56,676 bases of DNA from NCBI RefSeq assembly GCF_902705885.1, contig NZ_CACSIP010000012.1:1-56676 (forward strand). The letters run 5' to 3'. The translations under genes and the position numbers were made by a program. This document shows positions 42,782-53,346 of the stretch, piece by piece (within the stretch, counting starts at the first letter, position 1; every line of letters starts with the position of its first letter). A model generated the notes under the pieces. It saw only the letters and a program-made list of their open reading frames with translations. It was not told where the DNA came from and made no database searches. The stretch comes from Mycolicibacterium austroafricanum (lineage in GTDB: Bacteria > Actinomycetota > Actinomycetes > Mycobacteriales > Mycobacteriaceae).

Positions 42782-44182
42782 ATGACGCAGGTTCATCTCG
42801 GGCACGTCTTCCATCTGGCTGGACGGCCTGGGGTCGCCGACTCGCCCAGCGCCCTGGTGTCCTTGCCCGATGGCGCGCTGGTCATCGACGATGACGGCCG
42901 GATCGTGTTCTGCGGGGACCGCGGGCGGCTGCCTGCCCGGTTTGGCTCCGCGGAGACCGTCGACCACCGGCCCGGGTTTCTCCTGCCGGGCTTCGTCGAC
43001 ACCCACATCCATTTCCCGCAGACCTTCGCCGGAGATTCCTACGGGGGCGGCCAGCTGCTGGAGTGGCTCGACCAGTGCATCTTCCCAGCCGAATCCCGGC
43101 TCGCGGATCCGGAGTTCGCCCACCAGGCGGCGGTGGAGTTCTGCGAGCGTCGCATCGCCGCAGGCACCACCGCGGCGATGGTGTTCGGGTCGGCGTTTCC
43201 CCACGCCCAGGACGCGTTGTTCACCGAGACCCGGCGGCGGGGCCTGCGCATGGTCAGCGGTCGCGGCATCCAGACTGTCGGCCCGGACAGCGCCGCCGCA
43301 CTGATCACCTCGGAAGAGGACGCACTGCGGCTGACCGCCGAGGAGATCGACAGGTGGCACGCCGCTGACACCGGCGACGTGGCGACTGCGCTGTTGCACG
43401 TGGCCATCGTCCCGAGGTTCTCGCTGTCGGTCACCGCTGAGACTCTGAAAAGCCTTGGGGAGCTCTACGATTCAGTGCGTGATCGTGGTGTCTACGTGCA
43501 CTCGCACCTCAACGAGAACAACCGACCCGGAACCGGCGAGGTGGACTCGGTCCTGCAGACCTATCAGGTCGACAGCTACCTGGACACCTACGACGGGAAG
43601 TTCCTGCCGGGCTCGCAGGTCGGTGGCACGAGCCTGCTCGGTCGACGCACCATCCTCGCCCACTGCGTGCACTGTCAGGACGCGGAACTTCAGCGGATGG
43701 CCGAGACGGGGACCTCGATCTCGCACTGTCCGGTCTCGCAACTGTTCCTCGGCTCCGGGACGATGCCGTGGCGCCGCACCGTCGCCTCCGGTGTGAACAT
43801 CTCCGCCGGAACGGATTTCGCTGGCGGTGACGAATGGCTGATCCCGCGGGTCCTCGGTGATGCCTTCAAGGTCCACATCAATGAGGCTGACGAGGCGGGG
43901 GTCTCGATGCACCCCGCCGAGATGCTGTTCGTCGGCACCCTCGCAGGTGCGCGGGCACTGGACATGGAGGACCGGTTCGGCAACTTCGACGGCGGTAAAG
44001 AGGCGGACTTCGTGGTGGTGGACCCGTCGCGCACCCCCGCACTGGCGAACTCGATCCTGCGTGGCGTCCGCTCCTCCGATGCCGACATGGCGCGCGATCA
44101 GACACTTTTTGCGTTGTTGATGGGGATCCGGGAGTCCTCGATCGCGCAGGTCTACGTGCAGGGTCGCCGCGTCGATGAGTGA
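42782..44182 (+). CDS. guaD: guanine deaminase
   Basis: Zn-dependent amidohydrolase converting guanine to xanthine and ammonia. 466 aa with GFVDTHIHFPQ (zinc His75 and His77), YGGGQLLEWLDQCIFPAE, HSHLNENNRPGTGEVDSV, HCVHCQDAEL (His), and GTDFAGG (catalytic Asp), all diagnostic of GuaD. ATG 42782 lies behind a TACCCT hexamer. Its stop overlaps the following gene by 8 bp, so they are co-expressed. It supplies nitrogen or recycles purines. Confidence 0.94.
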   Translation: MTQVHLGHVFHLAGRPGVADSPSALVSLPDGALVIDDDGRIVFCGDRGRLPARFGSAETVDHRPGFLLPGFVDTHIHFPQTFAGDSYGGGQLLEWLDQCIFPAESRLADPEFAHQAAVEFCERRIAAGTTAAMVFGSAFPHAQDALFTETRRRGLRMVSGRGIQTVGPDSAAALITSEEDALRLTAEEIDRWHAADTGDVATALLHVAIVPRFSLSVTAETLKSLGELYDSVRDRGVYVHSHLNENNRPGTGEVDSVLQTYQVDSYLDTYDGKFLPGSQVGGTSLLGRRTILAHCVHCQDAELQRMAETGTSISHCPVSQLFLGSGTMPWRRTVASGVNISAGTDFAGGDEWLIPRVLGDAFKVHINEADEAGVSMHPAEMLFVGTLAGARALDMEDRFGNFDGGKEADFVVVDPSRTPALANSILRGVRSSDADMARDQTLFALLMGIRESSIAQVYVQGRRVDE

Positions 44183-45125
44183 GGCAACGGCGGTCACCGT
44201 CTTCCATCCGGTGGACGACTCGGCCGCTTTCGGTCGTTGGTCGCAGGATCTGTTGGCGTCGGCGCAGGCAGCGGCGGGTCATGTGGCCGGCCAACTCTCC
44301 GCGTTCCCCGACGCGGTGCTGGATTGTGCTGTGGCCGTGACCTTTTCCGATGAGATACAGCTACACGGCTGGCTCGACAGTGCGGACCGGGATGATGTCC
44401 TCGGCGACGGCCGGGCGCGCGGTTACTCGACGTGTTCGGGCGACCTGATCTTCACCGACGACGGTCCGCTGGCGGCGGGCGTGGGACTGTTCCGCCATGA
44501 CGTCGCGGCGGGCAAGGAGGCGGATTTCGAGGCGATGGAGGTGCGCCTGGCGGTCGCTGCCGCCGGCATGCCCGGCCATGAGGGGACGGTGCTGCTGCCG
44601 CCGGACCGGCACGGCGACTGGATCTCGCTGGTGCGGTTCCGCACCAGCGCTCAGCTGTCGGAGTGGCTGCGCTCAGCCGAACGGTCCGAGGCCTTGTCTG
44701 GACTGCGCTCGACCCTGCGACGGGAATTTGCTTCCGCGTCCAACACGACTCCCTTCGCCACCACGGTGCGGATCGAGGGCGGCCGCACTCTGATGACGCC
44801 GAACTGGAAGTCGGCGATGCTGGTGCTGCTCGTGCTCTACCCGACTGTGATGCTGCTGTCACGATTCCTCGGACCGGTGCTCGCCGATGCCGGTGCAGAA
44901 CCCTGGTTGGGGTTGTGGCTCAGTCAGATCGTCAGCGTGGCGGCGATGCAGTGGTGGCTGATGCCGACGGCGTCACGGCCGTTCCGTCGCTGGCTGGACC
45001 CGGTCGAGGGGAGGGGCTTCCGTATCGGTGTTGCGGGGGCGGCGGCGATCATCGTGTTGTACGCGGTGACCCTCACGGTCTTCGCGACCGTGCATGAGCT
45101 GCACTTCTGGGACTACGTCGACTGA
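44175..45125 (+). CDS. ABM-domain membrane protein
   Basis: 316 aa. Two repeats of an antibiotic-biosynthesis-monooxygenase-like ferredoxin fold are seen (TVFHPVDDSAAFGRWSQDLLASA...LHGWLDSADRDDVL and VGLFRHDVAAGKEADFEAME...LSEWLRSAERSEAL). Four membrane helices follow (from ~residue 213), ending HELHFWDYVD. Proteins of this fusion type in actinobacteria are uncharacterised. It starts at ATG 44175 inside the guaD 3' end. The soluble half may bind a small ligand or be structural only. Confidence 0.8.
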   Translation: MSEATAVTVFHPVDDSAAFGRWSQDLLASAQAAAGHVAGQLSAFPDAVLDCAVAVTFSDEIQLHGWLDSADRDDVLGDGRARGYSTCSGDLIFTDDGPLAAGVGLFRHDVAAGKEADFEAMEVRLAVAAAGMPGHEGTVLLPPDRHGDWISLVRFRTSAQLSEWLRSAERSEALSGLRSTLRREFASASNTTPFATTVRIEGGRTLMTPNWKSAMLVLLVLYPTVMLLSRFLGPVLADAGAEPWLGLWLSQIVSVAAMQWWLMPTASRPFRRWLDPVEGRGFRIGVAGAAAIIVLYAVTLTVFATVHELHFWDYVD

Positions 45126-45173
45126 TTGACGCTGCTTAGGGTATGCGGGACCACCTCAGCTGCCGGGGCACCG

Positions 45174-45569
45174 TCAGGTGCGGTCAGGACTGTCGGGATC
45201 GTAGTGGACGAACTGCACGGTCAGCCCGGCGTCGTCGGCGAGCATCGCGGAGTCGGCTTTGCCCGCCGCGAGGCGATACGGCGGGCGCTGCACGTGAAGT
45301 TGTGAGGGAGGCGCCGCGGTCGCGGCATCAACATCGGCCACTTCGAAGGCGACATGGGCTAGTCCGTCACAGTGGGATTCGACGATCTCGAGCTTGAAAC
45401 CGCGTTCGTCGCTCAGCATCGCGATCCGGCGAGTGGGGTCCGCGCTGAGTGCGCCGACTCGCAGCACCGCCATACCCAGCTGTTGCAGTAATGCCAAGCG
45501 GTCGTCGAAATCACCGACCTGGAGGGCGACGTGATCCAGGCGGCCGCTGCCGGGCTCTCCGGTGCTCAT
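45174..45569 (-). CDS. VOC (glyoxalase/bleomycin-resistance fold) protein
   Basis: 131 aa. GRLDHVALQVGDFDDRLALLQQLGM begins one beta-alpha-beta-beta-beta module, with DERGFKLEIVES and DGLAHVAFEVADVDAA. Metal-ligand candidates are His13, Glu59 and His70, so it may be a metal-dependent isomerase, lyase or dioxygenase. It is the last gene of a leftward operon and overlaps the permease by 4 bp (ATGA). Substrate unknown. Confidence 0.82.
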   Translation of the reverse strand: MSTGEPGSGRLDHVALQVGDFDDRLALLQQLGMAVLRVGALSADPTRRIAMLSDERGFKLEIVESHCDGLAHVAFEVADVDAATAAPPSQLHVQRPPYRLAAGKADSAMLADDAGLTVQFVHYDPDSPDRT

Positions 45570-46417
45570 CGGCTCGTCCCCGTCCATGCGCCAGTCACTC
45601 GCTGACCGAGCCAGCCGATGAACCAGAACACCACGATGCCCAGCGACGACGACGCGAAGATCGCTGCGAGCAGCCCCTCGTAGTTCAGGTTTGCCCGGTA
45701 GATGTCCAACAGCCGCCCGATCCCCGGATAACCCTGGCGGAAGAAGAAATCGCTCACGATCGCACCGATGACCGAAAGACCTCCCGCGATCCGGATCCCG
45801 GTGAACATCGCAGGCAGCGCGTTGGGGAATGCGATGGTCCGCAACCGGGTCCATCGTGATGCACGATGCAGTGTGGCCAGGTCGTGCAATCCGGGGTCGG
45901 CGGATTTCAGGCCGAACAAAGTGTTGGTGATGATCGGGAACAGGCTCATCACCACGCAGACGATTACCCGGCTCTGAAAATTGAAGCCCAGCCACAGGCC
46001 GACCAGCGGAACGATCGCCACGATCGGCAGGGTCTGCACGATCACCGCGTACGGATAGATCGATTCCTCGACCCAGCGCGCCTGGCTCATCAGGATCGCA
46101 ATCGTCACCCCGAGCAGAATGGCGACCGTCAGGCCGGTCAGCGCGACGGTCGCGGTCTGGGCGAGCGCCGAGAAGATCGCCGAACGTGATTCCTGATCTA
46201 TCAGGCCGGTGTGTGCGACTGCCCACGGCGGCGGCAGCAGGAACCGGCGCCGCTCATCGAGGAGCAGGTAGGTGACCGCCAGCCACAGGCCGAGTCCGGC
46301 GAACAACACCAGAGATGGCAGGACGATCCGGCGCAGCCGCAGTGCCGTGGTGCTGCGCTGAGGCGCGACGGTGGTCGCCTGGGCCGCGACGCGAGCGGGC
46401 TCGGTGGTGACACTCAT
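45566..46417 (-). CDS. ABC transporter permease (NitT/TauT type)
   Basis: 283 aa with six hydrophobic segments and the EAA loop (HDLATLHRASRWTRLRTIAFPNALPAMFTGIRIAGG). It fits the nitrate/taurine/thiamine-precursor permease class. A disordered N-terminus precedes the first helix. ATG 46417 overlaps the ATPase stop by 4 bp. Works with the ATPase at 46414-47178 and the lipoprotein at 49192-50349. Confidence 0.9.
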   Translation of the reverse strand: MSVTTEPARVAAQATTVAPQRSTTALRLRRIVLPSLVLFAGLGLWLAVTYLLLDERRRFLLPPPWAVAHTGLIDQESRSAIFSALAQTATVALTGLTVAILLGVTIAILMSQARWVEESIYPYAVIVQTLPIVAIVPLVGLWLGFNFQSRVIVCVVMSLFPIITNTLFGLKSADPGLHDLATLHRASRWTRLRTIAFPNALPAMFTGIRIAGGLSVIGAIVSDFFFRQGYPGIGRLLDIYRANLNYEGLLAAIFASSSLGIVVFWFIGWLGQRVTGAWTGTSR

Positions 46418-47178
46418 CGGCTCACCGCCCGCAACGCGTCGGATGCCTCGGCGCACACTTCGGCGAACCGCGCTGAATACCGCAAGTCCGCGCCCCGTGG
46501 ATAGGGGAACGGGACCTGGATGTCGGCGACGATGCGGCCCGGGCGCGGCGACATCACCACCACGCGGGTACCCAGGTACACCGCTTCGGGAATCGAATGG
46601 GTCACGAACACCCCGGCGAACGGTGCGCCGAGGAACACCTCGATGAGCTCGTCGTTGAGCCGTTCCCGGCTCAGTTCGTCGAGCGCGCCAAAGGGTTCGT
46701 CGAACAGGAAGACCTCCGGGCGCAGCGTGAGCGATCTGGCGATGGATGCCCGCATCCGCATTCCGCCGGAAAGCTGTCGAGGATAGTGCTTTTCGAAACC
46801 CGAGAGGTTCACCCGGTCGATCGCCTCCTGCGCGAGCCGCCGACGTTGCACGCGCCCCACGCCGTTGAGCTCGGCGAGGTAGCCGACATTGCCCGACAGG
46901 GTCCGCCATGGCATCAGGGTCGGGTCCTGGAAGACGTAGCCCAGCTCGCCGCGTACAGCCACAGCGCCGGCCGTCGGGCGCAGTAGGCCAGAGGCGAGCT
47001 TGAGCACGGTGGACTTGCCGCATCCGGAAGCACCCACGATGCTCACCATCTGGCCTTGGGTGACGTCGAGGTCGATGTGGTCCAGCACCTCGGTGCCGTC
47101 CGGATAGCGCATGCTCACGCCCTTCAGCTGAAGCCCCCGCACCGCCCGGTCGGTCGGCGATACCGCCGGCGCGCTCAC
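46414..47178 (-). CDS. ABC transporter ATP-binding protein
   Basis: 254 aa. Walker A GASGCGKST, Q-loop YVFQDPTLMPWRT, signature LSGGMRMRASIARSL, Walker B VFLFDEPFGALD, and switch His in VTHSIPEA. NitT/TauT-type importers have this arrangement. GTG 47178 overlaps the GntR stop (GTGA). It energises the import system encoded by its neighbours. Confidence 0.93.
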   Translation of the reverse strand: MSAPAVSPTDRAVRGLQLKGVSMRYPDGTEVLDHIDLDVTQGQMVSIVGASGCGKSTVLKLASGLLRPTAGAVAVRGELGYVFQDPTLMPWRTLSGNVGYLAELNGVGRVQRRRLAQEAIDRVNLSGFEKHYPRQLSGGMRMRASIARSLTLRPEVFLFDEPFGALDELSRERLNDELIEVFLGAPFAGVFVTHSIPEAVYLGTRVVVMSPRPGRIVADIQVPFPYPRGADLRYSARFAEVCAEASDALRAVSR

Positions 47179-47903
47179 CGCAGCCCCTCGATCGGGTCGC
47201 GCCGGTACTTCAACGAGAAGTCCGCTGTGGCATTGGCGATGTGGACGCACATCAGCTGATCGGCGCCCTCCACGTCGCCGGCTTCGATGGCCTTGAGCAG
47301 ATCGCCGTGTTCGCACCAGGAGGCGGGAGCACGGTTGCCGACGTCGATCGAGTACATCCACGCCACCTTCATCATCAGTCCGGCGATGATCCGCCGGGCA
47401 ACCTGGTTGCCGCTGGCCTGCGCCAGCAGGTCGTGGAACTCGGAGTTGAGCGCGGGCAACTCGTCGAGCCGGCCTTGCGTCATCGCGTCCTCGGCCGCGG
47501 CCATGACTCGATGTAGCTGTGCCAGTTGGTCTTCGGTGCGTCTTTCCGCTGCAGAGCGGGCGATGAGGGTTTCCAGGTTGGCCCGGACCTCGAGAATGCC
47601 CCGGGCTTCGTCCTCGTCGATTCGGGCGACGATCACCCCGCGGCCGGGACGCGACACCAGGAACCCTTCGGCTTCGAGCACCCGCACCGCTTCGCGAACG
47701 GGATTGCGCGAGACCCCGAACTCGGCGGCGACCTCGACCTCGCCGAGGGCAGTGCCGGGGGGGCGCCAGCCCTTGATGATCTCCTCGCGGAGCCGGCTCG
47801 CGAGACGTTCGTGCAGCGGGTCCAGACGCGACCTGCGCGCCAGCTCATCCGTCATCGCGGCGGGGCCTTCCGGGGCTGTCCGGGGTGTTGCGGTCACCGA
47901 CAT
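47175..47903 (-). CDS. GntR/FadR-type transcriptional regulator
   Basis: 242 aa. GntR winged HTH (LASRLREEIIKGWRPPGTALGEVEVAAEFGVSRNPVREAVRVLEAEGFLVSRPGRGVIVA) plus an all-helical FCD ligand domain with the metal-site type residues E-x2-F-H-x2-L (NSEFHDLLAQASGN). Embedded in the transport operon it most likely controls, it may sense the imported compound. ATG 47903 lies 8 bp inside the upstream oxidase gene. Confidence 0.9.
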   Translation of the reverse strand: MSVTATPRTAPEGPAAMTDELARRSRLDPLHERLASRLREEIIKGWRPPGTALGEVEVAAEFGVSRNPVREAVRVLEAEGFLVSRPGRGVIVARIDEDEARGILEVRANLETLIARSAAERRTEDQLAQLHRVMAAAEDAMTQGRLDELPALNSEFHDLLAQASGNQVARRIIAGLMMKVAWMYSIDVGNRAPASWCEHGDLLKAIEAGDVEGADQLMCVHIANATADFSLKYRRDPIEGLR

Positions 47904-49195
47904 TGTGGCACCAGCTTGCCCGGATTGAGCAGGCCGCGCGGATCGAAGGCGGCCGCGGCAGCAAGGTAGTCCTCGAGGCCGCCGTGGCTACCGACCAACC
48001 ATGTGTGTGGATTGACCACGACCACGCCGATAGCACGCAGCGCCGCGATTCCGTTTTCCAGGGTCGCGTCGTCGACCCAGTTCGACAGCAACAGTCCGGA
48101 GTATCCCTTTCCGAACCGGCGGGGCGCGTTGCCGTCGAGGTGAATTCGCGAGCCGGGTAACGTAGAGCGGACTTCTTTTTCGTTCTCGACAATGGCGCTA
48201 CCGCGGATCTGCACCGCGGCCAGTCCGCGATCGGACCGGAAGGCCCGAAGTGTGCTGTGGTTGTATACGCTGCTCATCATCGGACGCACGGCGGCGTCGT
48301 CGATTGCGGTCACCCGGCCACCGTCGGCGACGGTGGCCGTCCGGCCCTGCTCGGCAGTGCCGACCTCCAACATCGCCCGCAGCAGCACGGTGCCGTCATG
48401 GCCGTCGTGGGGGATGAACGTCTCCCAGATGGCCTGGTCGTCGATCGCGATCGCCCGGGGCGGCACCGGCAGATCCATCAGCTTGCGGCCCGCCCGCGTG
48501 GCGGCGGCCAGCGAGTCGAATGCGGCGAACAACACGGTGCGGTCCCGTTTGGGTGCGGTCAGCAGTCGGGCCCGGGCAATGACGCCGGTGGTCCCGTAGG
48601 CGTGCAGGTGTCCGTTCATCGATGACCCCGAGACAACCACGGGCGCCGGATCTTCTACGCAGCCGACGACCGTGAGCTCGCGAACCCAGCCGTCCCAGAT
48701 GGAGCCGAACTCGATCGACCCGATGCCCTGGTTCCCACCGGACAGGAAGCCCCCGACAGTGCTCGTCACGGTGCTGGGCATCACCGCGACCTCTCTGCCG
48801 TGTTCTGCGAGCGCGTTCTCGAGGTCGGCGAACGTGACCCCGGCCTCGACGACCACGTCGTGCTTACCGATGTCGTGGATGCCGCTGAGTTTGGTTGTGT
48901 CGAGGACGATTCCGGGCACCATCGGCACCGACTGGCCGTAGTTGCTGGTCCCCGCCCCGCGCGGTGTCACCGCAAGGCCGCGCTGATAGGCGAATCCGAG
49001 AACCGCGACCAACTCTGCGACCGAGGCGGGACGGACCCCGGCGGCCGCGGTCACCGGGCGCAGATCGCGGGTCAGGATCGGTGAGAGCCAGGAGAAGTCC
49101 CGTGACAACCGGTGCAGTACGTCGGGCCGGGTCTCGACCCCGTTCTCGCCGACGAGCTGGGTGAGTTCGCCGGCCAGGTCAGCGGAGACCGTCAC
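47894..49195 (-). CDS. FAD-binding (PCMH/VAO-type) oxidoreductase
   Basis: 433 aa. The FAD domain has RPASVAELVAVLGFAYQRGLAVTPRGAGTSNYGQSVP and PSTVTSTVGGFLSGGNQGIGSIEFGS. The C-terminus reads FDPRGLLNPGKLVP, the usual end of glycolate-oxidase/D-lactate-dehydrogenase-like flavoenzymes. There is no HxxC-type bicovalent flavin motif evident. It would oxidise the compound brought in by the ABC system. GTG 49195 overlaps the lipoprotein stop (GTGA). Confidence 0.87.
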   Translation of the reverse strand: MTVSADLAGELTQLVGENGVETRPDVLHRLSRDFSWLSPILTRDLRPVTAAAGVRPASVAELVAVLGFAYQRGLAVTPRGAGTSNYGQSVPMVPGIVLDTTKLSGIHDIGKHDVVVEAGVTFADLENALAEHGREVAVMPSTVTSTVGGFLSGGNQGIGSIEFGSIWDGWVRELTVVGCVEDPAPVVVSGSSMNGHLHAYGTTGVIARARLLTAPKRDRTVLFAAFDSLAAATRAGRKLMDLPVPPRAIAIDDQAIWETFIPHDGHDGTVLLRAMLEVGTAEQGRTATVADGGRVTAIDDAAVRPMMSSVYNHSTLRAFRSDRGLAAVQIRGSAIVENEKEVRSTLPGSRIHLDGNAPRRFGKGYSGLLLSNWVDDATLENGIAALRAIGVVVVNPHTWLVGSHGGLEDYLAAAAAFDPRGLLNPGKLVPQCR

Positions 49196-50349
49196 AGCCC
49201 GATCTCCGGGTCGATGAACTCGTTGCTGTAGATGACCCCCGGGTCGGCGACCGGGGAGAAGTCCGAATTCGACTCTGCCAGAATGGGTGTCACCAGGGCT
49301 GCGAACTCGGAGATGCGGACCGGATCAAAATCGCCGACCGTGGCGTTGCTGCCGTTGCCGACGACGCCGCGTTCCCGCATGGTCTCGGTCGCGAACTCGT
49401 TTGCATCCAGGGTCAGGGTCCACGAGCTGGCCAGTTCCTCGACGATGGATACCAGACGTGCGTTCATCGGGCCCGGGTCTGTCATGTAGTCGACCTGGGC
49501 CTGCTGTAGCAGCGGCACCAGCCCAGCCAGGCAATCGCGTTGTTGCTCAATTGTTTCCGGGGTGGCGCCCAGGGCGTTCTCATATGGGTTGTAACCGGCC
49601 TCCGCGAGCAGCAATGAGTCCACGGGCTGACCCCACTCCGGGAAGTCGTGCTGATAGGTGTAGGGCTCGCTGGTGACGTAGCCCTGTTGCACCACCTGAC
49701 CGTCGCTGGCGACCAGCCGTGACGGGGAGCCGTCGTAGCTGTCGTCTATCTGGGTGGCCGCCAACTGGCCCTCGCCCACGAAGTAGGTCACCCACGGGTC
49801 GTCTGATCCGTAGACCAAGACGGGCAACCCGGATGACCCGATGTCGGCCATCGAGTCGAACTCGTGCTTGTCGGGATCCCACAACAGAACCTGAGGGCTC
49901 TGCTCGAGGGGGGCGAACACCGAGACCGTGGGGAATTCACCATGGAGGTTGAGCGCCTCGTCGGTGTTCACCTCGCCGAGCAGTATGCCGGGGTCCTGAT
50001 AGAGCATCGACACCGCCGACTGGTCCCCGACATACGGCCCACCGACCCGCACCTCGAGGTTCACGCCGGTGGAGCCCAGCGGGCCGACATATGCGCCCTT
50101 GTCGACGTCGACCACGCCCTCGGTGCCGATGAGCTGATAGAGGTAGCCGCGCTCGGGCTGCGGGAACCAACCGGTCTGGATCACCACGGTCTCGGGGCAA
50201 ACGCCGGACAGATCTGTGGTGTAGGCCGACGCGGCGCGCTCATCGGAGGTGGCCTGCGGGGCCGGATCGGACGAACAGGCGGCCAGGGAGGCAACCGCAC
50301 TACAGGCGACGACCGCGGATGTCATGCGGGCAATCTTGTATACATGCAT
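49192..50349 (-). CDS. ABC transporter substrate-binding lipoprotein
   Basis: 385 aa. The N-terminal signal peptide ends in lipobox SLAAC (Cys25 from ATG 50349). The mature part has ETVVIQTGWFPQPERGYLYQLIG, consistent with NMT1/SsuA-type binding proteins of NitT/TauT systems. First gene of the operon. Two starts are possible: ATG 50349, or ATG 50325, which gives a shorter signal peptide and would leave the TGTATACA palindrome at 50337-50344 in the leader. Confidence 0.85.
   Translation of the reverse strand: MHVYKIARMTSAVVACSAVASLAACSSDPAPQATSDERAASAYTTDLSGVCPETVVIQTGWFPQPERGYLYQLIGTEGVVDVDKGAYVGPLGSTGVNLEVRVGGPYVGDQSAVSMLYQDPGILLGEVNTDEALNLHGEFPTVSVFAPLEQSPQVLLWDPDKHEFDSMADIGSSGLPVLVYGSDDPWVTYFVGEGQLAATQIDDSYDGSPSRLVASDGQVVQQGYVTSEPYTYQHDFPEWGQPVDSLLLAEAGYNPYENALGATPETIEQQRDCLAGLVPLLQQAQVDYMTDPGPMNARLVSIVEELASSWTLTLDANEFATETMRERGVVGNGSNATVGDFDPVRISEFAALVTPILAESNSDFSPVADPGVIYSNEFIDPEIGL
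50337..50344. promoter_or_regulatory. TGTATACA palindrome at the 5' end of the ABC operon
   Basis: TTGTATACAT with core TGTATACA is the type of site bound by GntR/FadR-FCD regulators and lies exactly at the operon's first start codon. Candidate operator of the GntR protein at 47175-47903. Confidence 0.5.
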
Positions 50350-50614
50350 GCCTGCAATGCTGTGGGCAGGTCATTTCGACCGTGTGACATGGCCGTGAAC
50401 ATCGGTATACGCCTGGCGGCGCCGGTCCGACCCACTGGGAGCAGTCGCGCGAGTACTGATCGCCCCCCGGGGCCGAGGGTAATAAGGCCCTAGTTCCTGC
50501 GAACCAAAAAAGTTAAAGTTGAGCGGAACAGACTCAACCTTGACGACGTTGGTCAAGGGGACAAGCATTCGAAGGGCCGTTCTGCGGCCCACTGCACATG
50601 GAAGGGGAGGTGTC
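50350..50614. promoter_or_regulatory. divergent region between the ABC operon and clpB
   Basis: 265 bp without a gene. Contains the ABC-operon start site, an A-rich stretch (CCAAAAAAGTTAAAG, ~50504-50518), the clpB HAIR and SigH-like promoter, a CTTGAC-N7-GTCAAG inverted repeat (50539-50557) and GGAAGGGGAGG before GTG 50615. Confidence 0.7.
50518..50550 (+). promoter_or_regulatory. composite HAIR/SigH promoter of clpB
   Basis: HAIR-type GTTGAGC-N7-ACTCAAC (50518-50538) overlaps a GGAAC (50525-50529)-N18-GTT (50548-50550) SigH-like promoter. HspR binding would cover the -35, so repression and SigH activation act on the same bases. clpB is both SigH- and HspR-controlled in M. tuberculosis. Confidence 0.75.
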
Positions 50615-53194
<2,580 letters not shown>

Positions 53195-53210
53195 CGTCCA
53201 ACCCTCCGCC

Positions 53211-53265
53211 GGAACGGTATTCCAGCAGGCGTCCACTCGGATTTGACCTACTGGAATACCGTTCC
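53211..53265 (+). terminator. hairpin after clpB
   Basis: GGAACGGTATTCCAG (53211-53225) pairs perfectly with CTGGAATACCGTTCC (53251-53265). The 15-bp stem extends by a few bases past one mismatch. It follows the clpB stop by 16 bp and has no U-tract. Probable terminator or 3'-end stabiliser. The remaining 81 bp before ttfA show only the -10 below. Confidence 0.7.
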
Positions 53266-53333
53266 GCGGGGGTGTCAGGCCGGCGATTGCGATTGTGATC
53301 CGTTCGAGTTCGGGATTCATCGCCCAGAGCGGA

Positions 53334-53339
53334 TACTCT
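53334..53339 (+). promoter_or_regulatory. candidate -10 of leaderless ttfA
   Basis: TACTCT, 7 nt before ATG 53347, no ribosome-binding site. Confidence 0.45.
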
Positions 53340-53346
53340 GGAGCCA

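Noticed and set aside
50539..50557. Second canonical HAIR at clpB
   Set aside because: CTTGAC-N7-GTCAAG has the CTTGA/TCAAG ends but they are 9 nt apart instead of 11, so it is not counted as a proven HspR site.
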